Assembly (NCBI GenBank): GCA_023398335.1
Contig: JAEWSJ010000007.1
Span: 1 to 53,174, forward strand
Source of the DNA: Bacillota bacterium
GTDB lineage: Bacteria > Bacillota_I > Bacilli_A > RFN20 > CAG-288
Direction: 5' to 3'
DNA: 53,174 nt
Position 1 is the stretch's first letter. Each line of letters starts with the position of its first letter. The translations under genes were made by a program, and so were the position numbers. This document shows, in pieces, positions 1 through 8,082 of the stretch. The notes below the pieces were generated by a model. That model searched no databases. It saw only the letters and a list, made by a program, of their open reading frames with translations, and was not told the origin of the DNA.

Positions 1-14
1 CTTACTACATTAAT

Positions 15-43
15 ATTCTATCATAAAACGGCTGGAAAGTCAA
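15..43 (-). promoter_or_regulatory. Divergent promoter reading out of the left edge
   Basis: On the minus strand TTGACT (38-43) and TAGAAT (15-20) are separated by exactly 17 bases, a near-consensus sigma-A promoter. It would transcribe leftwards into a gene outside the window, divergent from tyrS. The rest of the first 220 bases is AT-rich leader with no further gene seen. Confidence 0.5.
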
Positions 44-164
44 TAAAAAAAGAAAGACTTATATATAAATATATAAATCACTCAAAATAATTATTTATTT
101 ATTGAAAAGTTCAGGCAAACTCGGGATAAACGGCAAATACTACTTTTTTAATATCTAACATTCA

Positions 165-193
165 TTGAATAAACTCTTTGTATTTGGTAAACT
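165..193 (+). promoter_or_regulatory. Probable tyrS promoter
   Basis: TTGAAT (165-170) and TAAACT (188-193) are spaced by 17 bases, which places the transcript start about 20 bases before the AGGAGA ribosome binding site. A weaker alternative is TTGAAA (102-107) with GATAAA (125-130). The leader is too short for a T-box, and no T-box core motif is visible. Confidence 0.4.
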
Positions 194-221
194 AATTAAG
201 GTCGAAAGATAGGAGATATTT

Positions 222-1469
222 ATGGAAATAATTAATGATTTAGTTGAAAGAGGATTGCTTGATAACTTTTCAAATCGTGAAAAAGTTGAGGAATTATTAA
301 AAACTAAACAAACTATATATTGTGGCTTTGATCCATCTGCATGTTCTATGCAATTAGGTAACTTTGTCATGATTACTGTTTTAAGAAGATTACAACAAGC
401 CGGACATCGAATTATCGCTATCATCGGTGGTGGTACTGGAATGATTGGTGATCCATCTGGTAAAAAAGCTGAGAGACAATTTTTAGATAGCGAAAAAGTA
501 AAATATAACGTTGAATGTATTAAAAAACAACTATCTAAATACATTGATTTTTCATCAGAGGATAAAGGAATCTTACTTGATAATGGTGACTGGTGGGGAA
601 AAATATCTGTTATTGAATATTTAAGAGATTATGGTAAATCATTTTCACTAAACTATATGCTTGCAAAAGATGTCGTTGCCTCTCGTTTGGAAGCTGGTAT
701 ATCCTACACTGAATTTTCCTATATGATTTTACAATCAGGAGATTATTATAGACTACACAAACAATATGGTTGTAATTTGCAAATTGGTGGCGGAGACCAA
801 TGGGGCAATTTGACAGCGAGTCTTGAGTTAATTAGGAAAAAGGAAAGTACTGCTGATGCGGAAGTTTTTTCAGTAAAACTTATTACTAATGCAGAAGGTA
901 ATAAATTTGGTAAGTCTGAACGAGGCGCTTTATATTTAGACCCAACCATGACAAGTCCATATTTTATTTATCAATACTTCATAAATGTTTCCGATATAGA
1001 TGTTGGCAGATATATGAAAATATTCGATGATAGACCAACATGCGAAATAGATAAAGATATTGCAGAACATATGGCGTGTCCAGAAAAAAGAATCGGACAA
1101 AAGAAATTGGCACATTTGATTGTTTCTATTGTTCATTCTAAAGAAGTCGCGGATGAATGTGTTAAGATGTCTGAAGCATTGTTCTTAGATGATTTTAATT
1201 CTTTATCACAGCAATCTCTTGAAGAAGTATCAAGTGGAATTAATTGCTTTGATGGAAATGAAGATTTAAATATACTAGACGCATTAATTAATTTGAAATT
1301 AGCTTCCTCAAAACGTGAAGCTCGTGAATTTGTGAATGCTGGATCAGTTAAAGTTAATGGAACAAAGATTATTGATTTAGAATATGTTGTAAGTAAAAAC
1401 GATGCTTTGTTTAATAGATTCGTCTTTATCAAACGTGGTAAAAAATTATACGCTTGTTTAAAATTTTAG
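222..1469 (+). CDS. tyrS: Tyrosyl-tRNA synthetase
   Basis: Class Ic aminoacyl-tRNA synthetase of 415 aa that charges tRNA-Tyr with tyrosine in the cytoplasm, the normal length for the bacterial TyrS family. The N-terminal Rossmann fold carries GFDPSA, IGDPSGKKAER and GGGDQWGN. The KMSKS-like loop is KFGKSE near residue 230. A C-terminal S4 RNA-binding domain (about 345-410) contains ASSKREAREFVNAG. The start follows AGGAGA at a good distance. Odd feature: the HIGH-type motif, HIGH in Geobacillus TyrS (His45 and His48), reads QLGN (SMQLGNF), so the first histidine is glutamine and the last is asparagine. Asn at the second place is known in other TyrRS enzymes; Gln at the first is unusual. A terminator follows directly. 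Confidence 0.97.
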   Translation: MEIINDLVERGLLDNFSNREKVEELLKTKQTIYCGFDPSACSMQLGNFVMITVLRRLQQAGHRIIAIIGGGTGMIGDPSGKKAERQFLDSEKVKYNVECIKKQLSKYIDFSSEDKGILLDNGDWWGKISVIEYLRDYGKSFSLNYMLAKDVVASRLEAGISYTEFSYMILQSGDYYRLHKQYGCNLQIGGGDQWGNLTASLELIRKKESTADAEVFSVKLITNAEGNKFGKSERGALYLDPTMTSPYFIYQYFINVSDIDVGRYMKIFDDRPTCEIDKDIAEHMACPEKRIGQKKLAHLIVSIVHSKEVADECVKMSEALFLDDFNSLSQQSLEEVSSGINCFDGNEDLNILDALINLKLASSKREAREFVNAGSVKVNGTKIIDLEYVVSKNDALFNRFVFIKRGKKLYACLKF

Positions 1470-1474
1470 TTGAT

Positions 1475-1498
1475 AAGGAGATGAAAGTCTCCTTTTTT
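1475..1498 (+). terminator. Rho-independent terminator of tyrS
   Basis: A 7-bp perfect stem, AAGGAGA with TCTCCTT, and a 6-base loop, followed by a T-run. It lies 6 bases after the tyrS stop. Its T-run abuts the first CIRCE-like operator of clpB. Confidence 0.8.
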
Positions 1499-1569
1499 AG
1501 CGCTTATAACTTGACAGTGCTAAGACTTATGCTATAATTATTTTAGCAGTCATATATAACGAGTGCTAA
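1497..1569 (+). promoter_or_regulatory. clpB promoter with two CIRCE-like HrcA operators
   Basis: A strong sigma-A promoter is present: TTGACA (1511-1516), 16-base spacer, TATAAT (1533-1538). Downstream of it, TTAGCAGTC-N9-GAGTGCTAA (1543-1569) matches the CIRCE consensus TTAGCACTC-N9-GAGTGCTAA with one mismatch and would cover the transcript start. Upstream, TTAGCGCTT-N9-CAGTGCTAA (1497-1523) matches with three mismatches, keeps the exact 9-base spacing and overlaps the -35 box. The centres are 46 bp apart. CIRCE is the binding site of the heat-shock repressor HrcA, so clpB is very likely heat induced through HrcA. The downstream site is convincing; the upstream one is weaker. Confidence 0.85.
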
Positions 1570-1582
1570 TAGGAGGCTAATT

Positions 1583-4135
1583 ATGTCTGAACAACAATAC
1601 ACGCAAAAAACTGTTGAAGTTATAAATAAAGCAACGGAAATCGCTAAGGAGAAACAAAATCCTTCAGTTGATATTCCTCATTTACTTAGAGCATTATTTG
1701 ATTCTGAGGGATCTTTTTATGTAAAAATCCTGGAGAGATTAAATATTGATGCTAAATTAGTATCACAAACAATCGATGGATTCATTAATGATATTAATAA
1801 AACGAATTCAAATGAAGAACCTTTTCCTAGCGTTGAATTTAAAAATGTGATTTTTAACGCGACGAAAATACAAAAGAAATTTAACGATGATTATTTATCT
1901 GTTGAACATCTTTTACTTGCTCAATTTGAATCTAAACATTCATTAATTAAGAATTTATCTGAATTAAAAGGCTATGATAAAAATTCTTTTGAAGAGATAA
2001 TTAAGTCTATAAGAGGCAATTCAAGAGTTACTTCAGATAATCCTGAATCAACATATGATGTATTAAAAAAATACGGGCGTGATTTGGTTGATGAAGTTGC
2101 GAAAGGACATGTCGATCCGATAATTGGAAGAGATGAAGAAATTAGAAGAGTAATGCAAATCTTGTCGCGTAAGTCAAAAAATAACCCGATTTTAATTGGT
2201 GATCCTGGGGTTGGTAAGACAGCTATTGCTGAAGGTTTAGCATGGCGTATTTTTAAAGGTGATGTTCCTGTATCATTAAAAGATAAGGTCATTTTTGAAC
2301 TTGATTTAGGCTCTCTTATTGCGGGAGCAAAATACAGGGGTGAGTTTGAAGAGAGATTAAAAGCTGTATTGAAGGAAGTATCTAAGTCTGAAGGACGAAT
2401 CATTTTGTTTATTGATGAAATACATATGCTTATTGGTGCTGGACGTACTGATGGAGCTATGGATGCTGCAAACTTATTAAAGCCTTTACTTGCTAGAGGA
2501 GAATTGCATTGTATCGGTGCAACAACTTCAGATGAGTATCATAAATATATAGAGAAAGATCCAGCCTTCGAAAGAAGAATGCAAAAAGTACAAGTTGATG
2601 AGTCAACAGTCGAAGATACAATTACCATTTTAAGAGGAATCAAAGAAAGATATGAAGTACATCATGGTGTACAGATTACTGATGATGCTTTAATATCCGC
2701 AGCAACTTTATCAAAAAGATATATCGCTGATCGTTTTTTACCTGATAAAGCAATAGATTTAATTGATGAAGCTTGTGCTAAAGTAAGAATGCAGATTGAT
2801 TCAATGCCAGATGAACTTGATGAAGTTAAGCGTAAATTAATGGCATTAGAAATAGAAAAAGTATCTTTGAAAAATGATGATTCTGCTTCGGCTCAAAAAA
2901 GACTGAATGATATTGTAAAAGAGATTGCAAATTATCAAGAGAAAAAGAATTCATTAACTTTAAAATGGCAAAATGAAAAGAATGAACTTGAGAATGTAAA
3001 AGTATATAAAGAACAATTAGATAAGGCTAAACTTCAATTAGACAAAGCTATTAATGATGCTGACTATAATCTAGCTGCTAAATTACAAAATTGCGATATT
3101 CCTCAATTAAAGAAAAAAATTGAAGATCTAAAAAACAAAGATAAATCCGATAATATGTTAGATGAAGTTGTTACAGAAGAAACTGTTGCTAGTATTGTTT
3201 CTACTTGGACAGGTATACCTGTAAGTAAATTATCACGTTCTGAATCGTCAAAAATTTTAGGCTTGAAAGATGAACTTAATAAAAGAGTAATAGGTCAAGA
3301 TGAAGCGTTAACATTAGTATCAAATGCTATTTTAAGATCTAGAGCTGGAATTAATGATGAAGGAAAGCCATTAGGTAGTTTCTTATTCTTAGGTCCAACT
3401 GGTGTTGGTAAAACTGAAGTGGCCAAAGCATTAGCTGAGCAATTGTTTGATTCTGAAAATCAAATTGTGAGAATAGATATGTCTGAATATATGGAAAAAT
3501 ATTCTGTATCTCGTCTTATAGGTGCTGCTCCAGGTTATGTTGGTTATGAAGAAGGTGGTCAACTTACTGAAGCTGTTAGAAGAAAACCTTACTCTATTGT
3601 TTTGTTAGATGAAGTTGAAAAAGCTCACCCAGATGTTTTTAATATTTTATTGCAAGTATTAGATGATGGTAGATTGACTGATGGTCAAGGTCGTACTGTT
3701 GATTTTAAGAACACAATTATTATTATGACTTCTAATTTGGGAAGCGAGTATTTACTAGACGGTAATACATCTGAAAATAAAAATAAAGTAATGGAATTGC
3801 TTAAAACTAAGTTTAAACCTGAATTTTTAAATAGATTAGATGAAATTATTATGTTTAATTCGTTATCTAGTGATGTCATAGATAAGATTGTTATTAAGTT
3901 TATGGAACAACTTAAGAAGCATTTACTAGCAAAGGGAATTGCATTATCCTATTCAAAAGAATTAGTCGATAAAGTAAAAAGAGATAGTTATGATCCAATA
4001 TATGGTGCAAGACCAATTAAGCGTTATATACAAAAAGAGATTGAAACACCATTATCAATTGAAATAATTAAAGGAAATATTACTTCATCGTGCAATATAA
4101 GTGTAAAAAATGATGAATTTATTATTCAAAAATAA
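1583..4135 (+). CDS. clpB: ATP-dependent chaperone ClpB
   Basis: Hsp100 disaggregase of 850 aa, a usual ClpB length, which extracts polypeptides from aggregates together with DnaK. An N-terminal Clp_N repeat domain (about 1-145) precedes AAA+ module 1, with Walker A GDPGVGKTAIAEG and Walker B ILFIDEIHMLIG. A coiled-coil middle domain (about 400-520) separates this from AAA+ module 2, with GPTGVGKTEVAKALAEQ and VLLDEVEKAHPDV, and a C-terminal D2-small domain. The middle domain distinguishes it from ClpC/ClpA. The ribosome binding site is AGGAGG, 7 bases before ATG. It stands alone between terminators and is controlled by the CIRCE operators just upstream. Confidence 0.97.
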   Translation: MSEQQYTQKTVEVINKATEIAKEKQNPSVDIPHLLRALFDSEGSFYVKILERLNIDAKLVSQTIDGFINDINKTNSNEEPFPSVEFKNVIFNATKIQKKFNDDYLSVEHLLLAQFESKHSLIKNLSELKGYDKNSFEEIIKSIRGNSRVTSDNPESTYDVLKKYGRDLVDEVAKGHVDPIIGRDEEIRRVMQILSRKSKNNPILIGDPGVGKTAIAEGLAWRIFKGDVPVSLKDKVIFELDLGSLIAGAKYRGEFEERLKAVLKEVSKSEGRIILFIDEIHMLIGAGRTDGAMDAANLLKPLLARGELHCIGATTSDEYHKYIEKDPAFERRMQKVQVDESTVEDTITILRGIKERYEVHHGVQITDDALISAATLSKRYIADRFLPDKAIDLIDEACAKVRMQIDSMPDELDEVKRKLMALEIEKVSLKNDDSASAQKRLNDIVKEIANYQEKKNSLTLKWQNEKNELENVKVYKEQLDKAKLQLDKAINDADYNLAAKLQNCDIPQLKKKIEDLKNKDKSDNMLDEVVTEETVASIVSTWTGIPVSKLSRSESSKILGLKDELNKRVIGQDEALTLVSNAILRSRAGINDEGKPLGSFLFLGPTGVGKTEVAKALAEQLFDSENQIVRIDMSEYMEKYSVSRLIGAAPGYVGYEEGGQLTEAVRRKPYSIVLLDEVEKAHPDVFNILLQVLDDGRLTDGQGRTVDFKNTIIIMTSNLGSEYLLDGNTSENKNKVMELLKTKFKPEFLNRLDEIIMFNSLSSDVIDKIVIKFMEQLKKHLLAKGIALSYSKELVDKVKRDSYDPIYGARPIKRYIQKEIETPLSIEIIKGNITSSCNISVKNDEFIIQK

Positions 4136-4159
4136 TGAATTAACACTAATTTAATTACA

Positions 4160-4207
4160 AAGCCTTATATTTTTGTTAACAATATAATGAAATATAAGGC
4201 TTTTATT
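4160..4207 (+). terminator. Terminator of clpB
   Basis: A perfect 13-bp inverted repeat (4160-4172 with 4190-4202, arms beginning AAGCCTTATA) with a 17-base loop is followed by a T-rich tail. It spans an ATG at 4187 that could otherwise be taken as the start of the next gene. This supports the later start at 4247. Confidence 0.7.
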
Positions 4208-4246
4208 TATGATATTATAGTAAAAAGATTGTTTAGAGGAATATAT

Positions 4247-4609
4247 ATGAATAAACTTGAATCAAAAGAAGATTATCTAGAAAGAATACTAATTTTGCAC
4301 AAAAGCAACGATATTGTTCGTGGAATTGATTTGGCAAATTCTTTTAAGTATTCAAAGGCAAGTGTTTCAATAGCGTTAAAGAAACTTAAAAATTTAAGAT
4401 ATATTAATGTTGATTTAGCAGATGGGAATATTATTTTAACAAAAAAAGGAAGGGTTATAGCTGAAGAAATATATGAACGTCATACAATTTTAACAAATGT
4501 ACTTGTTAAAATAGGAGTACCAGAAGATATTGCTCAAGAAGACGCTTGTAAAATTGAACATGAGATATCAAAAGAGACTTTAGAAGCGTTAAAAAAAGTA
4601 AGTCAGTAG
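4247..4609 (+). CDS. DtxR/MntR-family metal-dependent regulator
   Basis: A 120-aa transcription regulator of the DtxR/MntR family, which represses metal uptake genes when Mn2+ or Fe2+ is bound. A winged helix-turn-helix (about 15-65; LANSFKYSKASVSIALKKL) precedes a dimerisation and metal-binding part with ERH and ACKIEHE. These positions match MntR ligands (the Asp and Glu of SKEDYLE, then His, Glu and His), so metal sensing looks intact. It is shorter than usual MntR (about 140 aa) at the C-terminus and lacks the SH3-like domain of DtxR. The start at 4247 is chosen because GAGGAA precedes it and the in-frame upstream ATG lies inside the clpB terminator. No metal transporter is adjacent. Confidence 0.85.
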   Translation: MNKLESKEDYLERILILHKSNDIVRGIDLANSFKYSKASVSIALKKLKNLRYINVDLADGNIILTKKGRVIAEEIYERHTILTNVLVKIGVPEDIAQEDACKIEHEISKETLEALKKVSQ

Positions 4610-4665
4610 ACTGGCTTATCTTTTACCATCTAAAACAGCTGTTTTAGGCACTTTTTTCATTTTTT
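4600..4665 (+). terminator. Double hairpin terminator after the DtxR-like gene
   Basis: A short hairpin, AAGTCAG with CTGGCTT (4600-4617), includes the stop codon in its loop. It is followed by a perfect 18-base palindrome (4630-4647, CTAAAACAGCTGTTTTAG) and two T-runs. The second hairpin is the more likely terminator. Confidence 0.55.
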
Positions 4666-4667
4666 TC

Positions 4668-4696
4668 TTTACTTTCATTGTCTCGTATTATATAAT
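4668..4696 (+). promoter_or_regulatory. Promoter of tRNA-His
   Basis: TTTACT (4668-4673), 17-base spacer, perfect TATAAT (4691-4696), ending 12 bases before the tRNA. This fits direct transcription of a single-gene tRNA unit. Confidence 0.6.
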
Positions 4697-4708
4697 CAAT
4701 CTTGCGAT

Positions 4709-4786
4709 GGCGAATGTGGTGAAGTGGTTAACACAACCGGCTGTGAACCGGTCACTCCGAGGGTTCGATCCCCTTCATTCGCCCCA
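4709..4786 (+). tRNA. tRNA-His (anticodon GTG)
   Basis: Full cloverleaf: acceptor GCGAATG with CATTCGC, anticodon stem ACCGG/CCGGT and loop CTGTGAA with anticodon GTG, T-arm GGTTCGATCC, and encoded CCA. The extra 5' G at 4709 faces C73 at 4783. This is the G-1:C73 pair that marks tRNA-His. It lies in a single-gene unit with its own promoter and terminator and borders the accessory island. Confidence 0.97.
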
Positions 4787-4799
4787 TATTAGAACGATA

Positions 4800-4828
4800 A
4801 AAGTGATACAAACGAGTATCACTTTTTT
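4800..4828 (+). terminator. Terminator of tRNA-His
   Basis: 10-bp perfect stem, AAAGTGATAC with GTATCACTTT, loop AAACGA, then a T-run. Confidence 0.85.
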
Positions 4829-4930
4829 TGTGCCAAAAATGCCGTTAAATCGGGGCTTTTGCAATTATCAGATAATCCCGGTCTCGCTAGAGGGTCCGTT
4901 TTTTGCCTCTTTTAAAGAGAAAACATCACT

Positions 4931-5010
4931 CACTCGTTAAATGGATTATGCAAGGGGGTGCACTCGTTAAACGGATAAAGGGTAGGGGGTGCACTCGTTA
5001 AACGGTTTTA
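4931..5010 (+). repeat. Tandem 30-31 bp repeats, probable end of an IS30-type element
   Basis: Three copies of CACTCGTTAAAYGG start at 4931, 4961 and 4992, giving periods of 30 and 31 bases; the two full units end in AGGGGGTG. An imperfect inverted copy (CCGTTT...TGCAG...CCCCTAC) lies at about 5026-5055. The same unit recurs twice at 8341-8403 in the same orientation. The position just beyond the 3' end of the transposase remnant, and the GTGCAC-type core, suggest a subterminal IS region; this is inference. The 4830-4930 stretch holds nothing else recognisable. Confidence 0.6.
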
Positions 5011-5096
5011 TGAAAAATTATCTCGATGCCGTTTGAACTTTGCAGGTAACCCCTACTTTGTAGCAATCTTTATATGATTCATTTACCATTTCTCTA

Positions 5097-5379
5097 TTGC
5101 TTCAAAAAGAGAATCTGAGCGTTCATTATTCGATATTCAATTCGATGATAGACGCAGTGTGGTCGACTTGGACAGGCACTGCGAGTTTGTGATTGTAGAG
5201 GCAACCGCATTTCGGATATGAATAACTTCCTGTCCTCACTAAATTTCATTCCTTTTCTCTCGAGATCGTCTACATATCGTAGCCATTAGCTTTGCTAAAG
5301 ATAAGCCTTGGTTCAAATACGCCTGAATCGTCATTCGATCATCCACATCTAAGTGGGTAAAAGATTTTCTTCTTGTCAT
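5097..5379 (-). pseudogene. Decayed IS30-family transposase
   Basis: Minus-strand remnant with an intact start region: GAGGAGG precedes ATG at 5379. The first 46 codons resemble the N-terminal helix-turn-helix of IS30 transposases (FTHLDVDDRMTIQAYLNQGL then SLAKL and RRSRE), where the family has a signature ending in TISREI. The frame then hits TAG at 5239. Past this point one frame reads ACPSRPHC followed by MNAQ, like the zinc-ribbon segment of IS30 transposases (CxxC-type, then Asp/Asn-Ala-x-x-Ala-Gln). The DDE catalytic domain is missing. This is a truncated and disrupted copy that cannot transpose by itself. Confidence 0.7.
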
Positions 5380-5505
5380 ATTCTGTCCTCCTCTATCGGC
5401 AAGAAAGACCAATTAAATTGTAAAGCATTTAAAAATCTATGAATGCTGCATCTGATTTGCAACTTGAGATTTTCAAAAAAAAATAAAAAAGCGGTTACAT
5501 ATATC

Positions 5506-5534
5506 TTGACAGATCTAAAACAATATGCTTGAAT
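5506..5534 (+). promoter_or_regulatory. Promoter of the island lipoprotein-peptidase unit
   Basis: Consensus TTGACA (5506-5511), 17-base spacer, TTGAAT (5529-5534). It lies about 40 bases before the lipoprotein start and after the IS30 remnant, so the island genes have their own promoter. Confidence 0.5.
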
Positions 5535-5573
5535 TTAAATTTTTACTGTGCTAAATTAACATTGGTGATAGAT

Positions 5574-6197
5574 ATGAAGAAAATAATTCCGATTTTTCTA
5601 GCTTTATTAACATTCACAAGTTGTGTTTGCATTAGTTGTGTTGGAAATACTGGTACTAGTAATGATTCGAACTCTAATAGTGATTTAATTTTGCCTGGCA
5701 AAGATAGAATTTGGTGGGATGCAAGTTTCGCTAACATTGATGAAGTTAAAGAGTTTATTATTGATTTAAAAAATGCTCAAAGAAATAGCGATTTTAACTT
5801 TGGAGTTTGTGAATTTGAATCCCCAAGTGGTTATAAACTCTTTAGTATAACTTTTTCCGGTCATATAGATAACAATGCCTCAAAGGAAAAAGATATTTAT
5901 AATTCATCATACGATTATTTTGAAGTGAAAGCTTCTTTTTATAAGGATTCTGAAATTTTGCCAAATTATAATAGGTTTGATATTTATTTTTATCCTTTTT
6001 ATTCTAATAACATAAATCTTATAAACAATGAAATAGAGTATAGTATTCTTAATTACTATAATGGTGCGTGTGAAATTTCTTTTAGCTATGATACAAGCGT
6101 TGTTATGGAAGTAAAAATATCAGCGGAAAGTAATATTGAAATTGACAAAGAAAAAATGATTAATGAGTTGATTAACAATTACAAATTGGTAGTTTAA
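5574..6197 (+). CDS. Lipoprotein of unknown function
   Basis: A 207-aa protein with a lipoprotein signal (MKKIIPIFLALLTFTSC): short basic n-region, hydrophobic core and a lipobox-like FTSC, so the mature protein is probably anchored to the outer face of the membrane by Cys17. The body is rich in Asn, Ser, Tyr and acidic residues and contains no recognised domain. A start at 5529 would add 15 residues before the signal and is less likely; GGTGA precedes 5574 but is weak. It lies 13 bases before the cysteine-peptidase-like gene, and the two are probably one operon. No function can be assigned. Confidence 0.75.
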   Translation: MKKIIPIFLALLTFTSCVCISCVGNTGTSNDSNSNSDLILPGKDRIWWDASFANIDEVKEFIIDLKNAQRNSDFNFGVCEFESPSGYKLFSITFSGHIDNNASKEKDIYNSSYDYFEVKASFYKDSEILPNYNRFDIYFYPFYSNNINLINNEIEYSILNYYNGACEISFSYDTSVVMEVKISAESNIEIDKEKMINELINNYKLVV

Positions 6198-6210
6198 AGG
6201 AGGAGAAGTT

Positions 6211-8082
6211 ATGTGTAAACTAACTATTTTATTTGTTTCTTTTATTGGAATATTTGGCTTGTCAATACCACAAACTAACGAAATTTCTGCATCAAATGAT
6301 AAAAACTTGAATCAAATAAATTATCAAATCGATGAAGAAACAATGATAAAGCCTACTGCTCTAGCTCCAACCTATGAAATTCAAAATGCTAATAGCGATA
6401 ATATTTTCATTACTGATTATTTTGCACCATATTATTTTAGTAATTTAAATGGACGTTTTGGAAATAATGTAAAAGGCTCATGCACCTATGTTGCTGTAGA
6501 TATGCTTTTATCTTACTATGACTCTTTTTGGGTAGATGATTTCTTACCAGAAAAATATGATGGGCAAAATGTTTTCGTTGATGAAGCAGTTTTAGATGCC
6601 ACTGAATCACCTGGTTCTAAAAATGAGGCTGACATTGAAGTTAATCCATATGGCTTATCAGGTGAAGAATATTATTATTTGGTTAACTAATATAGTGATG
6701 ATATAGTTCATTTTGACTTACTTTCAAGAGGTATTGAAAAGCTTGATTTGTACGATGAAAATACAAAAGTGCTATCTTTAGGAACGTTTCTTAAGGATGT
6801 GCGAGATGTTATTTATGATTACTTAGATGAATCAACCACTTTAAGCAGAGACGACATCAAAATAGGATTTGAAAATTCAGATCCAACAAAAATGAGAGAG
6901 ACAATAATCGAAAAGGTAAAACAAGGAATCCCTGTAATTGTTGATGCGGCGGCTCCTCTTGGTGGCGCACATTCTTTTGTCGCCTATGATTATGACGAAG
7001 AACATGATGAAATTTATTGTAATGCTGGTTGGTATAATGAATCAACTTATCATATAAGTATGGCTGATTTAGGATACACAGGATTACAAGAAATAATGTA
7101 TTTTGAGCCGACAATTGAACATGAAACTTGTTTGAACTATTCTCGATATGATGAATATGGAGATGTAGTGGAAATTTGTGCATGCTCTTCGATGATTCCC
7201 ACTGAGATAGAGATTTCTAATAATTATTTAGATGTCAATCCTACATTTAAATGGAATTCTTTAATAAAAGAAAAATGGTCTGAAAAAGATAATCTTTATC
7301 ATACTTTAAGTATTTTAAGAAGTAATAGATACGAGGCATTTCAAATTGATGACATTTTCGATAACAAATATACTTTAACCTCTCAAGAGTGGAAAAATGT
7401 AATAAATGATGTAGCTGATCCATCTTATTATGTATATATCACAATTGGATCGGATACATATCCATATTGGGATGATTATTATTGTTTAGTTTCATTTAGA
7501 GAACCTAATAGATATGGCTTAAGGTCGTCTTTTTTACCACAAGATTGGGGCTTTGAGGGACGATATTATTTCTCAAATGAACTTAATTCCTCTAGTGTTG
7601 CTTCTGACCCTGATAGAATGTATACAACAGTTACACAAAATGAGTTAACCATTAATACCGAAAGACTAAGGTGTGGTTATATCGAGGAATCATATATAGT
7701 TCTTTCACCTAGAAGAGAGGATGCTGGCAGAGCATATTTTGAAATGAATTTTGATAAGCCAGTTTACTCATTTATGTATCGTGCATGTATGTGGAGTGCT
7801 TCTGAAAATCTTGACGGAACAGCTATAATTCAAGTAAAAAATGCGCAAGGAGCATGGTCTACATTGAAAGATATCCCTATTAGTTCTTTAAAAACTAAAG
7901 AAAATGGCCTAACTCAATTTACTGAACTAACGCTATCTGGTATTTATGGTTTACGCTTTGAAACAACTGCAACTGCTACTGGTGATAGAAACAAAGGTAG
8001 ATTTTGTTTAGGCGATATAGTCTTTAGTACATCATTAATCACTGGAATGCTACCTTATCTTGATTACGATTATACAATCTAA
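6211..8082 (+). pseudogene. Secreted cysteine-peptidase-like protein, split by an in-frame TAA
   Basis: One reading frame of 623 codons is interrupted only by TAA at 6688-6690. The part before it (159 aa) has a strong AGGAGGAG ribosome binding site, a Sec signal peptide (hydrophobic core, cleavage near ISAS) and VKGSCTYVAVDMLLSYYDSF, which looks like the nucleophile-Cys helix of C39/papain-like peptidases. The part after it begins in the same frame and has GGAHSFVAYDYDEEHD (candidate catalytic His) and NAGWYN (candidate Asn), followed by a long C-terminal region of beta-rich appearance. Cys and His therefore sit on opposite sides of the stop. The second part has no ribosome binding site. It is most simply a recent nonsense pseudogene; readthrough cannot be excluded. 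The peptidase assignment rests on motif layout only. Confidence 0.7.

Noticed and set aside
44..221. T-box riboswitch in front of tyrS
   Set aside because: The leader is short and lacks the GGNACCGCG-type T-box core and specifier stem; a simple promoter fits better.
4707..4940. 77-aa plus-strand reading frame
   Set aside because: It runs through tRNA-His and its terminator and has no ribosome binding site.
4931..5010. CRISPR array
   Set aside because: Only three repeat units with almost no spacer and period 30-31; no cas genes. The units recur at another site next to IS remnants.
6688..6690. Stop codon reassignment or suppressed TAA as a general explanation for the split genes
   Set aside because: TAA, TAG and TGA all end intact genes here (clpB TAA, tyrS TAG, trmB TGA), and the broken genes also contain frameshifts and a TAG.
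6857..7183. 108-aa minus-strand frame within the peptidase gene
   Set aside because: His/Leu-rich composition typical of antisense translation; no start signals.
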